64,000 bases of DNA from an uncultured Nesterenkonia sp. (GTDB taxonomy: Bacteria > Actinomycetota > Actinomycetes > Actinomycetales > Micrococcaceae), in NCBI GenBank assembly GCA_946222885.1, contig CAMIAK010000001.1, positions 124,001-188,000 on the forward strand, in the 5' to 3' direction. Below the pieces are notes generated by a model, which had not been told where the DNA came from, searched no databases, and saw only the letters and a list, made by a program, of their open reading frames with translations. The translations under genes were made by a program, and so were the position numbers. Below are positions 21,070 through 29,881 of this stretch, piece by piece (within the stretch, counting starts at the first letter, position 1; each line of letters starts with the position of its first letter).

Positions 21070-21099
21070 GGGCGTGGTCGCGAGAGCGCGATCACGCCC
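21070..21099 (+). terminator. Terminator after the citrate transporter
   Basis: GGGCGTGGTCGCG pairs with CGCGATCACGCCC (one G-T pair) around a 4-base loop, 17 bases after the stop codon. Confidence 0.8.
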
Positions 21100-21183
21100 A
21101 AACTCTGTTAACACCGTGTAAAAAGTCTTCATTCAGCCTTTGGTAAGGTCATTGAAAACGACGGACCGGTAAAGGACTGATTT

Positions 21184-22035
21184 GTGAGCGCCAGTACGGC
21201 TGAGCCCGCAGTAAGCGTACGGAATGTCTATAAGGCTTTCGGAAAGAGACCCGGAGAGATCGTGCGCCGGGTCAAGGAAGGCGCCGACCGCGCCGATCTG
21301 AAGCACCTCGGGACCGCTGCGGTCATCGATGCGAGCTTCGACATCGCCCCCGGTGAGATCTTCGTGGTGATGGGCCTCTCCGGCTCGGGGAAGTCCACCC
21401 TCATCCGCACCCTCAACGGGCTCCAGCCGCCCACTGACGGGACTGTGGAGATCATGGGGCAGGACATCACGGCGGCCTCCACCGCCGAGCTGCGCGCCAT
21501 CCGGCGCGAGCATCTGGCCATGGTCTTCCAGCACTTCGCCCTGCTGCCCCATCGCACCGTGGCGCAGAACGCCGCCTACGCGCTGGAGGTGCGCGGCAGC
21601 TCCAAGGAGGAGCAGCGTCGGCGTGCCGAGGAGGCGCTGAGCATGGTGGGTCTGGAGGGCTGGGGCGACCACCGGCCCGATGAGCTCTCCGGCGGCATGC
21701 GCCAGCGGGTGGGCCTGGCCCGCGCCCTGGCCGCCGACACCAACATCATGCTCATGGATGAGGCCTTCTCCGCCCTGGACCCGCTGATCCGCCGGGATAT
21801 GCAGTCCCAGCTGCTGGAGCTGCAGAAGGACCTCGGCAAGACCATCGTGTTCATCACCCACGACCTCAACGAGGCCATGCGCCTGGGAGACAAGATCGCC
21901 ATGATGAAGGACGGCCGCATCGTCCAGCAGGGCACCGCCCATGAGCTGGTGACCCAGCCTGCGGACGAGTACGTGGCGCGGTTCGTCGAGGAGATCGATC
22001 CGGCGACCATCCCGGCACGGGGAGGTGCGGCATGA
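21184..22035 (+). CDS. proV: Glycine betaine/proline ABC transporter ATPase
   Basis: The 283-residue ATPase has Walker A GLSGSGKST (63-71), signature LSGGMRQR near 167 and Walker B IMLMDEAFSALDPL near 187. The segment VYKAFGKRPGEIVRRVKEG and the M in the signature are typical of the quaternary-amine (OpuAA/ProV) subfamily. It lacks the tandem CBS domains that make ProV about 400 residues and sense ionic strength. The GTG at 21184 follows AAAGGA. It overlaps the permease gene by four bases. Confidence 0.93.
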   Translation: MSASTAEPAVSVRNVYKAFGKRPGEIVRRVKEGADRADLKHLGTAAVIDASFDIAPGEIFVVMGLSGSGKSTLIRTLNGLQPPTDGTVEIMGQDITAASTAELRAIRREHLAMVFQHFALLPHRTVAQNAAYALEVRGSSKEEQRRRAEEALSMVGLEGWGDHRPDELSGGMRQRVGLARALAADTNIMLMDEAFSALDPLIRRDMQSQLLELQKDLGKTIVFITHDLNEAMRLGDKIAMMKDGRIVQQGTAHELVTQPADEYVARFVEEIDPATIPARGGAA

Positions 22036-22958
22036 GCGAGGGCATGATCCTGGCAGAGGAGACCGAGGGCTTCGGTATTCCCCGCGTCGAATACGGCGAA
22101 TGGCTCGAGTCGGCCTTCGACTGGCTCACCGACACCTTCAGCGTGGTGGTCGACTCCGCCGACTTCGCCCTGAGCGCGGTCTCCGGAGGGCTCGCAGATC
22201 TGCTGGCAGCGCCGGACGCCCTGATCCTCACGCTGATCTTCGCGGTGATCGGGTGGCTCATGCGGGACTGGAAGCTGGCCCTGCTGACCGTCCCGCTCAT
22301 GCTGTTCATCATCAGCTCCGAGCAGTGGGAGAACGCCATGGAGACGCTGGCCCTGGTGGCGGTGGCCGCCGGCGTCGCACTGCTCATCGGTATCCCGCTG
22401 GGTGTGCTGGCGGCGAAGAACAGCGCGGTCTCCCAGGCGGTGCGCCCGCTGATGGACCTGATGCAGACCATGCCCGCACTGGTCTGGCTGATCCCGGCCA
22501 TGGCGATGTTCGGCCTCGGCATGACCGCCGGCATCTTCGCCACGGTGATCTTCGCGCTGCCGCCAGGGGTCAGGCTCACCGAACTGGCCATCCGGCAGGT
22601 GGACCAGGAGGTGGTCGAGGCCGGGCACGCCTTCGGCTCCACCGGCTGGCAGATCCTCTTCCGCATCCAGCTGCCGCTGGCGACCAAGACCATCATGGCC
22701 GGAGTCAACCAGGTGATCATGCTGGCGCTGTCCATGGCCGTCTTCGGCGGCTTCGTAGGGGCCGGCGGTCTGGGCAACGAGGTCAGCCGTGCCATCAACA
22801 CCCTGGACCTCGGCCTCGGCCTGGAGGCCGGGCTGTGCGTGGTCATGCTGGCGATCTTCCTGGACCGGGTGACCGCGGGCGTCGGCTCCGATGAGGGCAC
22901 CACCGTGGGCAGGCTGCGCCGCCGCCGGGCCAAGCGCGCCCAGGCCGCCGCAGCCTGA
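22032..22958 (+). CDS. proW: Glycine betaine/proline ABC transporter permease
   Basis: The 308-residue permease has about six or seven membrane helices and the EAA-type loop VEAGHAFGSTGWQILFRIQLPLATKTIMAGVNQ. QTMPALVWLIPAMAMFGLGMTAGIFATVIFALPP is the family-specific part, as in ProW/OpuAB. The ATG overlaps the proV stop (ATGA). The long N-terminal soluble stretch before the first helix is as in ProW. Confidence 0.93.
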   Translation: MSEGMILAEETEGFGIPRVEYGEWLESAFDWLTDTFSVVVDSADFALSAVSGGLADLLAAPDALILTLIFAVIGWLMRDWKLALLTVPLMLFIISSEQWENAMETLALVAVAAGVALLIGIPLGVLAAKNSAVSQAVRPLMDLMQTMPALVWLIPAMAMFGLGMTAGIFATVIFALPPGVRLTELAIRQVDQEVVEAGHAFGSTGWQILFRIQLPLATKTIMAGVNQVIMLALSMAVFGGFVGAGGLGNEVSRAINTLDLGLGLEAGLCVVMLAIFLDRVTAGVGSDEGTTVGRLRRRRAKRAQAAAA

Positions 22959-23046
22959 GCGGCCGGGCGCTGTGCACCCTGCTGTGCCCCGCACAAAGAC
23001 CTACCGACCGAAGAAATCGCACCAGAGATAGAGAAGGAACAAGAGA

Positions 23047-23988
23047 ATGACAGTACGCAACGGAAAGCTCACGAAGTTCGCCGGCCTGTCCGCGGCCGCC
23101 ATCCTGGCGCTGTCCGCCTGCGGCGGGGACAACGGCGACGACGCCGAGGAGAACGGCAACGGCGACGACGTCTCCCTGGACATCCCGGAGATCGGCGAGG
23201 GCGAGACCATCACCCTCGGCTATGTCGACGGCTGGACCGACGGCTCCTCCACCACCTTCCTGTGGCAGCACATCCTGGAGGAGGCCGGATATGAGGTGGA
23301 GGTCCAGGCCCTGGGCGACGCCGCTCCGCTCTTCCAGGGCGTGGCTGACGGCGACATCGAGGTCTACCCCTCCGCATGGCTGCCGGGCACCCACTCGGAG
23401 TACATGGACAACCACGGCGACGAGCTCGAGGACCTGGGCTCCTACTACGAGGGCGCCGTGCTGACCCTGGCGGTGCCGGAGTACACCGACATCGACTCCA
23501 TCGAGGAGCTCGCCGACAATGCCGAAGACTTCGACAACCAGATCGTGGGCATCGAGGCCGGGGCCGGCCACATGGCCACCACGCAGGACGACGTCATGCC
23601 CGGCTACGGCCTGGACGGGGACTTCGAGCTGGTGGAGTCCTCGACCGCTGCGATGCTCTCTGAGCTGGACAACGCCATCGAGGCCGAAGAGGACATCGTG
23701 GTGACCCTGTGGCGTCCCTTCTGGGCCTACGGCACCTGGGACCTGAAGGACCTGGAGGACCCTGAGGGCCTCTACGGCGATGAGGAGACCCTGAACCCGG
23801 TGGCCAACGCCGGGTTCGCCGAGGAGTTCCCGGAGGTCGCCGAATGGATGAGCGGTCTGGAGCTCAGCGACGACGAGTACGCCGAGCTCGAGGACCTGGT
23901 CGTCAACGAGCACGACGAAGGTCCGGAGGGCGCCGTCGAGTGGGCCGAGAACAACGCCGAGCTCATCAACGAGCTGACTGCCGAGTGA
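23047..23988 (+). CDS. proX: Glycine betaine-type substrate-binding lipoprotein
   Basis: The 313-residue protein starts with a lipoprotein signal (lipobox LSAC, Cys25). A very acidic linker follows, then an OpuAC-type binding domain ([48 protein letters not shown]). Aromatic residues in these segments normally box the quaternary ammonium of betaine. It completes the proVWX operon, 88 bases after proW, and is followed by a strong terminator. The acidic composition fits a protein exposed to high salt. Confidence 0.92.
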   Translation: MTVRNGKLTKFAGLSAAAILALSACGGDNGDDAEENGNGDDVSLDIPEIGEGETITLGYVDGWTDGSSTTFLWQHILEEAGYEVEVQALGDAAPLFQGVADGDIEVYPSAWLPGTHSEYMDNHGDELEDLGSYYEGAVLTLAVPEYTDIDSIEELADNAEDFDNQIVGIEAGAGHMATTQDDVMPGYGLDGDFELVESSTAAMLSELDNAIEAEEDIVVTLWRPFWAYGTWDLKDLEDPEGLYGDEETLNPVANAGFAEEFPEVAEWMSGLELSDDEYAELEDLVVNEHDEGPEGAVEWAENNAELINELTAE

Positions 23989-24020
23989 TCTGAGTCCCGT
24001 ACGCGGCTTCTGCTGCGAAC

Positions 24021-24057
24021 AGTGAGGCCCCGCAGGGCAGTCCTGCGGGGCCTCACT
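24021..24057 (+). terminator. Strong terminator after proX
   Basis: AGTGAGGCCCCGCAGG pairs perfectly over 16 bases with CCTGCGGGGCCTCACT around the loop GCAGT, 32 bases after the proX stop. Confidence 0.9.
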
Positions 24058-24078
24058 GCGTCCGGGGCCGGGCTGCCC

Positions 24079-24140
24079 GATGTGTCGGAACTGCGGGAAT
24101 GCTGGCTCAGGGCGCCGAATTCCCGGAGTTCCGACACATC
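24079..24140. repeat. Intergenic palindrome, 22-base arms
   Basis: The left arm 24079-24100 and right arm 24119-24140 are inverted copies with one mismatch and an 18-base spacer. It lies between the proX terminator and the 3' end of the tetR gene. It may be the tetR terminator, or a palindromic mobile-like element similar in design to the one at 31268-31327. Confidence 0.6.
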
Positions 24141-24172
24141 TGGGGGCTGAAGGGAGTGCGTCCGGGCCCGTA

Positions 24173-24742
24173 TCAGGCCCGCAGGATCCCCTCTGCGATG
24201 CTGCGAGCCTGGCTCAGCAGCTGCCCTCCGTAGATGCGGTGGTGGGCGAAGGCGCCCTCCAGCAGCAGGAAGAGGTGCTCCGCGGTGCGCTGGGGGTCGG
24301 CGATCTGCGGGCTGTCCTCCTCGATGAGCTCGCGCAGGCGCTGGCAGACCGCGTGCTTGTGCTCGTGGATGATCGGATAGGCCGGGTGGTCCTCGGCCAG
24401 CTCGGCGGCGGCGTTGAGGTAGGCGCAGCCGCGGGTGACGGTCTGTGCGTCCCGCATATAGGCGTCGAAGAAGGCCAGGGCGCGGGGAGCCTCCGCCCCG
24501 GCGATCACGCTCTCCAGGGTGGGCCACCAGCGGTGGTGGCGCTGGGTGAGGTAGGCGGTGACCAGTCCGTCCTTGCTGCCGAAGTTCTTGTAGAGGACCG
24601 GTTTGGTGACTTCGGCCTCGGCGGCGATGGTGTCCACCCCTACGGAGTGGATCCCCTGCTCGTAGAACAGCTGGGAGGCTACCTCCAGGATGCGCTGTGC
24701 CCCGGGGGTGAGGTTCTCGATCGGGGTGGTCTCGATGGGCAC
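24173..24742 (-). CDS. TetR-family transcriptional regulator
   Basis: The 189-residue protein has a TetR helix-turn-helix at about 13-58 (ILEVASQLFYEQGIHSVGVDTIAAEAEVTKPVLYKNFGSKDGL). The C-terminal ligand domain contains CAYLNAAAELAEDHPAY, as in regulators of small efflux or detoxification genes. It is divergent from an MFS transporter gene, and two similar palindromes fill the shared promoter, so it probably represses that transporter and itself. The ligand is unknown. Confidence 0.9.
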   Translation of the reverse strand: MPIETTPIENLTPGAQRILEVASQLFYEQGIHSVGVDTIAAEAEVTKPVLYKNFGSKDGLVTAYLTQRHHRWWPTLESVIAGAEAPRALAFFDAYMRDAQTVTRGCAYLNAAAELAEDHPAYPIIHEHKHAVCQRLRELIEEDSPQIADPQRTAEHLFLLLEGAFAHHRIYGGQLLSQARSIAEGILRA

Positions 24743-24761
24743 GCGGATGCTCCTTGACTAA

Positions 24762-24808
24762 ACAGGCCTGTATACCTAACCTGGCGGTGCCAGTGGTTAC
24801 AGATCTGT
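24762..24808. promoter_or_regulatory. Pair of ACAG-NN-CTGT palindromes, probable TetR operators
   Basis: ACAGGCCTGT (24762-24771) and ACAGATCTGT (24799-24808) are perfect 10-base palindromes sharing ACAG-NN-CTGT and a following TATA. They are 37 bases apart in the tetR/MFS divergent promoter. Spacing and placement fit autorepression and control of the transporter. Confidence 0.65.
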
Positions 24809-24868
24809 ATATATGGCTGTATGCCTGTGGCGGTCATCAGTTGTCGTCCCCAGTCTAGGAGGTCCGCC

Positions 24869-26164
24869 GTGACGAGCGCCGTCCCGCAGAAGAGTCCCGC
24901 CGACACCGCGCTCCCCCCGCGGCAGACCACCCAGCTCGCCGCCTCCGGGCTGGTGCTGATCGCCGTGGCCTATGGCCTGGCCCGCTTTGCCTACGGGCTC
25001 TTCGTCCCGGCCTTCCGTGCGGAGTTCGGCCTGGACCCCTCCACGGTCGGGATGATCGGCTCGGCCAGCTATGCGGCCTACTGCGTGGCGATCTACCCGG
25101 CCATGATGCTCACCCCGCGCTTCGGCAGCAGGTACCTGGCCGTGGCGGCCGGTGTGCTGGCAGCACTGGGGACGGGGCTGGTCGGCCTGGCCCCGAATGC
25201 GGCGGTGCTGACAGCCGGCGTCATCCTCGGCGGGCTGAGCACGGGCATCGTCTCCCCGCCGCTGGCCCATGCGGCGGCGGTGCGCGTCTCCCGGCAGCGG
25301 CGCGACCGCGTCCAGGCCATCATCAATTCGGGCACCGGGCTGGGCGTAGCAGTCTCCGGTCCGCTGGCGCTGCTGACGCTGAGCCAGTGGCGCGCGGCCT
25401 GGCTGGCCTTCGCCGTCGTCGCCGTGCTGGCCACCGTCTGGGCGGCCCGCAGCGTGCCGTGGACGGTGCGCACGGAGCACTATACGGAGGCGGTCCGGGG
25501 GATGGGCGGACACCGCCGCCGGCTGCGCTCCCTGCTCCCGGACCCGCTGCTGCCCGCAGGTGCCCTGCGGCTGCATGCCACCGCCCTGCTGATGGGAGGC
25601 GCGACGGCGGCCATCTGGGTCTTCGGCCAGGACGTGCTCACCGACGTGGGCGGGCTGAGCGGGGCTGCGGCGATCTGGTCCTGGGCGGCCCTCGGCCTCT
25701 GCGGGCTTCTGGGGGCCGCCGCCGGCGACCTCGCCCACCGGATCGGCCTGCGCGCCGCCTGGGCGCTGTGCGCCCTGATGATCGCCGGTGCCACGGCGCT
25801 GCTCGGGCTGTTTCCCGGCGAGCTCTCCGTGGCGGTCTTCGGCTCGGCCGCCTTCGGCGCGGCGTACATCGCAGTGACTGGGCTGATCCTGATCTCCGCG
25901 GCGGCGACCTATCATCACCACCCGGCGGCCGGCGTCGGGCTGGCCTTCCTGACCCTGGCGCTGGGGCAGAGCATCGGCGGCTCGGTGCTCGGCTCGCTGA
26001 TGAGCCTCTCCGGCGCGGGGGTGACCTTCGCCGCGGCTGCCGCCGCAGCGGTCCTCTCCGCGACGCTGCCGCCGTCGCGCCTGGTCAGCGCCCGCACCGA
26101 GGAGATGAACGCGCTGACCCAGGAGCAGATCCGGGCCCACGCCCACAGACGCCCCTCCTCCTGA
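24869..26164 (+). CDS. MFS transporter, YbfB/YjiJ type
   Basis: The 431-residue protein has about 12 membrane helices and the family start VAYGLARFAYGLFVPAFRAEFGLDPSTVGMIGSASYAAYC. The loop SRQRRDRVQAIINSGTGLGVAVSGPLALL is characteristic of YbfB/YjiJ-like major facilitators. The substrate is not known; TetR control suggests efflux of a toxic compound. The GTG at 24869 has a perfect AGGAGG eight bases upstream; in-frame codons before it lie in the operator region. Confidence 0.87.
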   Translation: MTSAVPQKSPADTALPPRQTTQLAASGLVLIAVAYGLARFAYGLFVPAFRAEFGLDPSTVGMIGSASYAAYCVAIYPAMMLTPRFGSRYLAVAAGVLAALGTGLVGLAPNAAVLTAGVILGGLSTGIVSPPLAHAAAVRVSRQRRDRVQAIINSGTGLGVAVSGPLALLTLSQWRAAWLAFAVVAVLATVWAARSVPWTVRTEHYTEAVRGMGGHRRRLRSLLPDPLLPAGALRLHATALLMGGATAAIWVFGQDVLTDVGGLSGAAAIWSWAALGLCGLLGAAAGDLAHRIGLRAAWALCALMIAGATALLGLFPGELSVAVFGSAAFGAAYIAVTGLILISAAATYHHHPAAGVGLAFLTLALGQSIGGSVLGSLMSLSGAGVTFAAAAAAAVLSATLPPSRLVSARTEEMNALTQEQIRAHAHRRPSS

Positions 26165-26352
26165 CCGGACGGTCGTCCCGCCTCTTCGCGTCCCGCTGAC
26201 TTTCGCCGGAGGTTAACCTGAGGCACCGCTGAGCGTCCCCTGCTGTTCATATGTGCTCGATTGAGTGAACGACTGTGCGCCGGCGCGGATCCCGCCGCCT
26301 GCGCCCATCCGCACCGCGGATCACTCACACATTGACCAGGAGGAGCCGACGT

Positions 26353-27342
26353 ATGTCTGCTGAGACCACTGAGACCGTCCGCAGGACGCCCTTCGCCAAG
26401 CTGGCCGCCGCCGGCCTGGCAGGTGTCTTCGCCCTGACCGCCTGCGGCGAGTCCGCAGCCGATGACAACGGCGACGGCGGCGCCGAGGCCTCGGAGAACG
26501 GCGGCAGCGACGATCCCATCCGCATCACCGGCGTGCCTGCCGAGGACGCCGTGGAGCTGGAGTCCAAGTTCGAGCTGCTGCTGGAGGTCATCGAGGAGGA
26601 GACCGGCCGGCCCACCGAGTTCAACCACTCCACCGACTACAACGCCGTGATCGAGGCGCTCATCGCCGGGCAGGCCGATATGGCGATCGGCTCGCCCTTC
26701 ACCTATGTCCGTGCCGGCGATCAGGGTGCCGAGGTCGAGGTCCTCGGCGGCCGCATCGAGGAGGAGGGCGAGGAGGCCGGGTACGTCTCCTACGCCCTGG
26801 TGGAGCCGGGCTCCGACATCGAGGACCTGGAGGACCTGGAGGGCCGCAGCGTCTGCTACGTGGAGCAGGGCTCCACCTCCGGCTTCCTCTACCCCTCCGC
26901 CGGCATGCTGGAGGCCGGCCTGGACCCGATGGAGGACGTGGACGCCCAGTTCCCGGGCTCCCACGACGGCGCGGTCCTGGCCATGCTGGACGGCCAGTGC
27001 GAGCTGGCCTTCGCCTATGACTCCATGGTCGAGGTGCTGATGCCCGGCCGCGGTGAGCTGGACGAGTCCGACTACGAGGTCATCTGGGAGTCCCCGACCA
27101 TCCCTGCCTCCCCGATCTTCATGAACGCCGGAACCCTGGACGAGGAGACCCAGGAGACCCTGCGCGGCATGTTCGAGGATGAGCTGATCAACGTGGACAA
27201 TCTGGTGGAGGCCGGCTACTGCGACTCCGCCGACGACTGCGTGCTGCCGGAGGACTCCTACGAGTACACCCCCGTCACCGATGACATCTACGACGGCATC
27301 CGCGAGGTCTGCGAGATCACCGAGGCCGAGGCCTGCGACTGA
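26353..27342 (+). CDS. phnD: Phosphate/phosphonate-type substrate-binding lipoprotein PhnD
   Basis: The 329-residue protein has a lipobox LTAC (Cys31), an acidic linker and a PhnD-like domain: ADMAIGSPFTYVRAGDQG, LEDLEGRSVCYVEQGSTSGFLYPSAGM and SPTIPASPIFMN. PhnD proteins bind phosphonates, phosphite or phosphate. No phosphonate-degradation genes (phnG-M, phnX) are nearby, so phosphate or an unspecified oxyanion is as likely. The ATG at 26353 follows AGGAG. It overlaps phnC by one base. Upstream, GGTTAACC at 26212-26219 is an 8-base palindrome of unknown role. Confidence 0.88.
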   Translation: MSAETTETVRRTPFAKLAAAGLAGVFALTACGESAADDNGDGGAEASENGGSDDPIRITGVPAEDAVELESKFELLLEVIEEETGRPTEFNHSTDYNAVIEALIAGQADMAIGSPFTYVRAGDQGAEVEVLGGRIEEEGEEAGYVSYALVEPGSDIEDLEDLEGRSVCYVEQGSTSGFLYPSAGMLEAGLDPMEDVDAQFPGSHDGAVLAMLDGQCELAFAYDSMVEVLMPGRGELDESDYEVIWESPTIPASPIFMNAGTLDEETQETLRGMFEDELINVDNLVEAGYCDSADDCVLPEDSYEYTPVTDDIYDGIREVCEITEAEACD

Positions 27343-28112
27343 TGCACAGCGGCGATCACCTCAGCCTCCGCAGGGTCACCAAGCACTTCCCGCCCTCGAC
27401 GACGGCGGCCGATGACATCAGCATCGACGTCGAGCCGGGGACCTTCAGCATCCTGCTGGGACTCTCCGGGTCCGGGAAGTCGACCCTGCTGCGGCTGATC
27501 AACGGCCTGCATACGCCGACCTCGGGCTCAGTCACCGTGCTGGGCACCGAGGTCGGCACCGCCCGGCGTTCCCAGCTGCGGGCCCTGCGCCGTGACATCG
27601 GCATGATCTTCCAGCAGTTCCACCTGGTCGGGTCCATGTCCACCCTGGAGAACGTCTGCACCGGAGCCCTGGGCTCGCTGCCGTTCCCGCGGGTGGGTCT
27701 GTTCAGCTATCCCAAAGCGGTGCGTGAGCGGGCCTTGGAGCAGCTGGAGCGGGTGGGCCTGGCGGATCAGCGCTTCCAGCGTGCCGACACCCTCTCCGGC
27801 GGGCAGCAGCAGCGCGTGGCGGTGGCCCGTGCCCTGGTCCAGCAGCCGAAGATCCTGCTGGCCGATGAGCCGGTGGCCTCGCTGGACCCGGAGTCCTCCC
27901 ACCAGGTGATGCAGCTGATCGCGCGCATCGCGAAGGAGGATGACCTCACCGTGGTCTGCAGCCTGCACCAGGTGGAGCTCGCTCTGCACTGGGGGGACCG
28001 GATCTTCGGGCTGCGCCAGGGCAAGCTGGTCCTGGACGAGCAGGCCCGCAACGTCACCCGGGACCAGGCCATGTCCATCTACGGGTCCATGAGCACAGCG
28101 GGTGCCCACTGA
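27342..28112 (+). CDS. phnC: Phosphonate-type ABC transporter ATPase PhnC
   Basis: The 256-residue ATPase has Walker A GLSGSGKST near 40-48, Q-loop MIFQQFHLVGSMSTLENV, signature LSGGQQQR near 150 and Walker B ILLADEPVASLDPES near 171. The segment GALGSLPFPRVGLFSYPK is specific to PhnC. Start and stop codons overlap the neighbours (TGATG on both sides), indicating tight translational coupling in phnDCE. Confidence 0.93.
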   Translation: MHSGDHLSLRRVTKHFPPSTTAADDISIDVEPGTFSILLGLSGSGKSTLLRLINGLHTPTSGSVTVLGTEVGTARRSQLRALRRDIGMIFQQFHLVGSMSTLENVCTGALGSLPFPRVGLFSYPKAVRERALEQLERVGLADQRFQRADTLSGGQQQRVAVARALVQQPKILLADEPVASLDPESSHQVMQLIARIAKEDDLTVVCSLHQVELALHWGDRIFGLRQGKLVLDEQARNVTRDQAMSIYGSMSTAGAH

Positions 28113-29860
28113 TGACAGCCGTGCATGAGCGGCCGCGCACGCAGGCCGCGCCGGAGAGGACCCGGCCGCGGCTTCCGCAGGACGTCCGGACCATCCCGGG
28201 CCCCTCCTGGCGGGGCCTGCTGGCCGGCGGCATCCTGTCGGCGTTCGTCGCCGGCGGAGTCTGGTCGGTCATCGACCTGCGGATCAACATCACCACCATG
28301 CTGGACTCCTGGCAGAACGCGGTGAACTTCATGGGCCGAGCCCTGCCGCTGGACTTCCCGGACGTGGGGGAGCTGGTCGAGGGCACGCTGATGACGCTGG
28401 CGATCGTCGTCGTCGCGACGCTGTTGGCGGTGCTGATGTCGATCCCCGTGGCGCTGCTGGCGGCGCGGAACACCTCCCGATCGGCTCCGGTCCGCGGGCT
28501 GGCGCGCGCCTTCATCGTGCTGATGCGTGCCATGCCGGAGCTGATCCTGGCGATCATCTTCATCCGCGTCTTCGGGTGGGGTATGGGTGCGGTGGCCGGC
28601 ATCCTGGCTCTGGCGCTGCACTCGATCGGCATGCTCGGGCGCATGTACGCGGACGCCTTCGAGGATCACGACGACGGCCCCCGGCAGGCGCTGGAGACCG
28701 GAGGCTCCTCCAAGGCCCAGCAGATCCTCGGCTCCACCCTGCCAGGGGCGCTGCCGGCGATCATCGCCCACGGGCTGCACCGGTTCGACATCAACCTGCG
28801 GGCCTCGGTCATCCTCGGCTGGGTGGGAGTGCAGGGGCTCGGAGCCGACCTCGCGGACGCCCTGAGCATCGGCAACTACTCGCGCGGCCTGGCGCTCGGC
28901 CTGGTGGTGCTGATCCTCTGCATCCTGGTGGAGCTGCTCTCCGGGCACCTGCGCATGAAGCTCATGGGCCGGGCGGCACCCAGCCGCTTCGGGATCCTCT
29001 GGCTGCTCGGCGGACTGCGGAAGCGCTGGGAGACCAGCCGCCTGGACGGTGCGCAGCCCCCGGCCCGCGAGCTGGGAGCCCGCACCACACCGCCCTGGGA
29101 CGGCGCCCGGATCTCCCGCTTCACCTACCTGGGGCTGACCGCGGCGATCATCCTGGCCTCCGTCTACTACGCGGAGTTCGACCTGCTCGGCTTCCTCTCC
29201 GGGCTGGCCAACGTCCCGGAGGTGGGAGGGAACTTCTTCCCGCCCAGCGACGGCGGCATCCGGGAGACGATCTTCGCCCAGCTGCTGGTGACCATCCAGA
29301 TCGCCCTGGCGGCGACCTTCCTGGGTGCGATCCTGGCGCTGCCGGTGGGAGCCCTGGCCGCCCGCAACGTGGCGCCGAACACCACCGTGGTGCAGATCTT
29401 CCGCACCATCATCGTGGTCACCCGGGGCATCCCGGAGCTCATCCTGGCGATCCTGCTGATCGTCATCATGGGAATGGGCGCGGTGGCCGGGACGCTGGCC
29501 CTGGCGCTGGGAGCGATGGGTCTGCTCTCCAAGCTGGTGGCCGACTCCATCGAGGAGACCGACGTCCGCGTCCAGGACGCGCTGGCCACCGGGGGAGCGA
29601 CCCCGCGGCAGGTGTTCTTCTCGGCCACCGTGCGGCAGGCGGCCCCGGCGGTCATCGCCCACATCTTCTACCAGCTGGACGTGAACTTCCGCTCGGCCAC
29701 CCTGCTGGGCATCGTCGGAGCCGGAGGGATCGGCTTCCAGCTGGAGATGGCCCGGCGCACGCTGAGCTTCGAGGTGATCACCTACATCCTGCTGCTGGTG
29801 ATCGGCGTCGTGCTGATCATCGAGGCGATCGCAGTGCTGATGCGGCGGCTGGTGCGCTAG
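28112..29860 (+). CDS. phnE: PhnE permease, two permease units fused in one chain
   Basis: At 582 residues it is about twice a usual PhnE. Two homologous permease halves follow each other. The EAA-type loops are ALETGGSSKAQQILG near residue 193 and ALATGGATPRQVFFS near 490. Each half repeats GRMYADAFE- or LVADSIEETD-like entries and MPELILAIIF or IPELILAILL. The two channel subunits, often separate genes (phnE1, phnE2), are thus joined by a linker around 290-330. It completes the phnDCE importer. Confidence 0.92.
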   Translation: MTAVHERPRTQAAPERTRPRLPQDVRTIPGPSWRGLLAGGILSAFVAGGVWSVIDLRINITTMLDSWQNAVNFMGRALPLDFPDVGELVEGTLMTLAIVVVATLLAVLMSIPVALLAARNTSRSAPVRGLARAFIVLMRAMPELILAIIFIRVFGWGMGAVAGILALALHSIGMLGRMYADAFEDHDDGPRQALETGGSSKAQQILGSTLPGALPAIIAHGLHRFDINLRASVILGWVGVQGLGADLADALSIGNYSRGLALGLVVLILCILVELLSGHLRMKLMGRAAPSRFGILWLLGGLRKRWETSRLDGAQPPARELGARTTPPWDGARISRFTYLGLTAAIILASVYYAEFDLLGFLSGLANVPEVGGNFFPPSDGGIRETIFAQLLVTIQIALAATFLGAILALPVGALAARNVAPNTTVVQIFRTIIVVTRGIPELILAILLIVIMGMGAVAGTLALALGAMGLLSKLVADSIEETDVRVQDALATGGATPRQVFFSATVRQAAPAVIAHIFYQLDVNFRSATLLGIVGAGGIGFQLEMARRTLSFEVITYILLLVIGVVLIIEAIAVLMRRLVR

Positions 29861-29881
29861 ACCTCCGCACGGGAGGGGCCG

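Noticed and set aside
26317..26330. GATCACTCAC near phnD resembling the arm at 18018
   Set aside because: Only ten bases are shared, and the GTGA-rich flanks do not form the same structure, so a repeat family is not supported.
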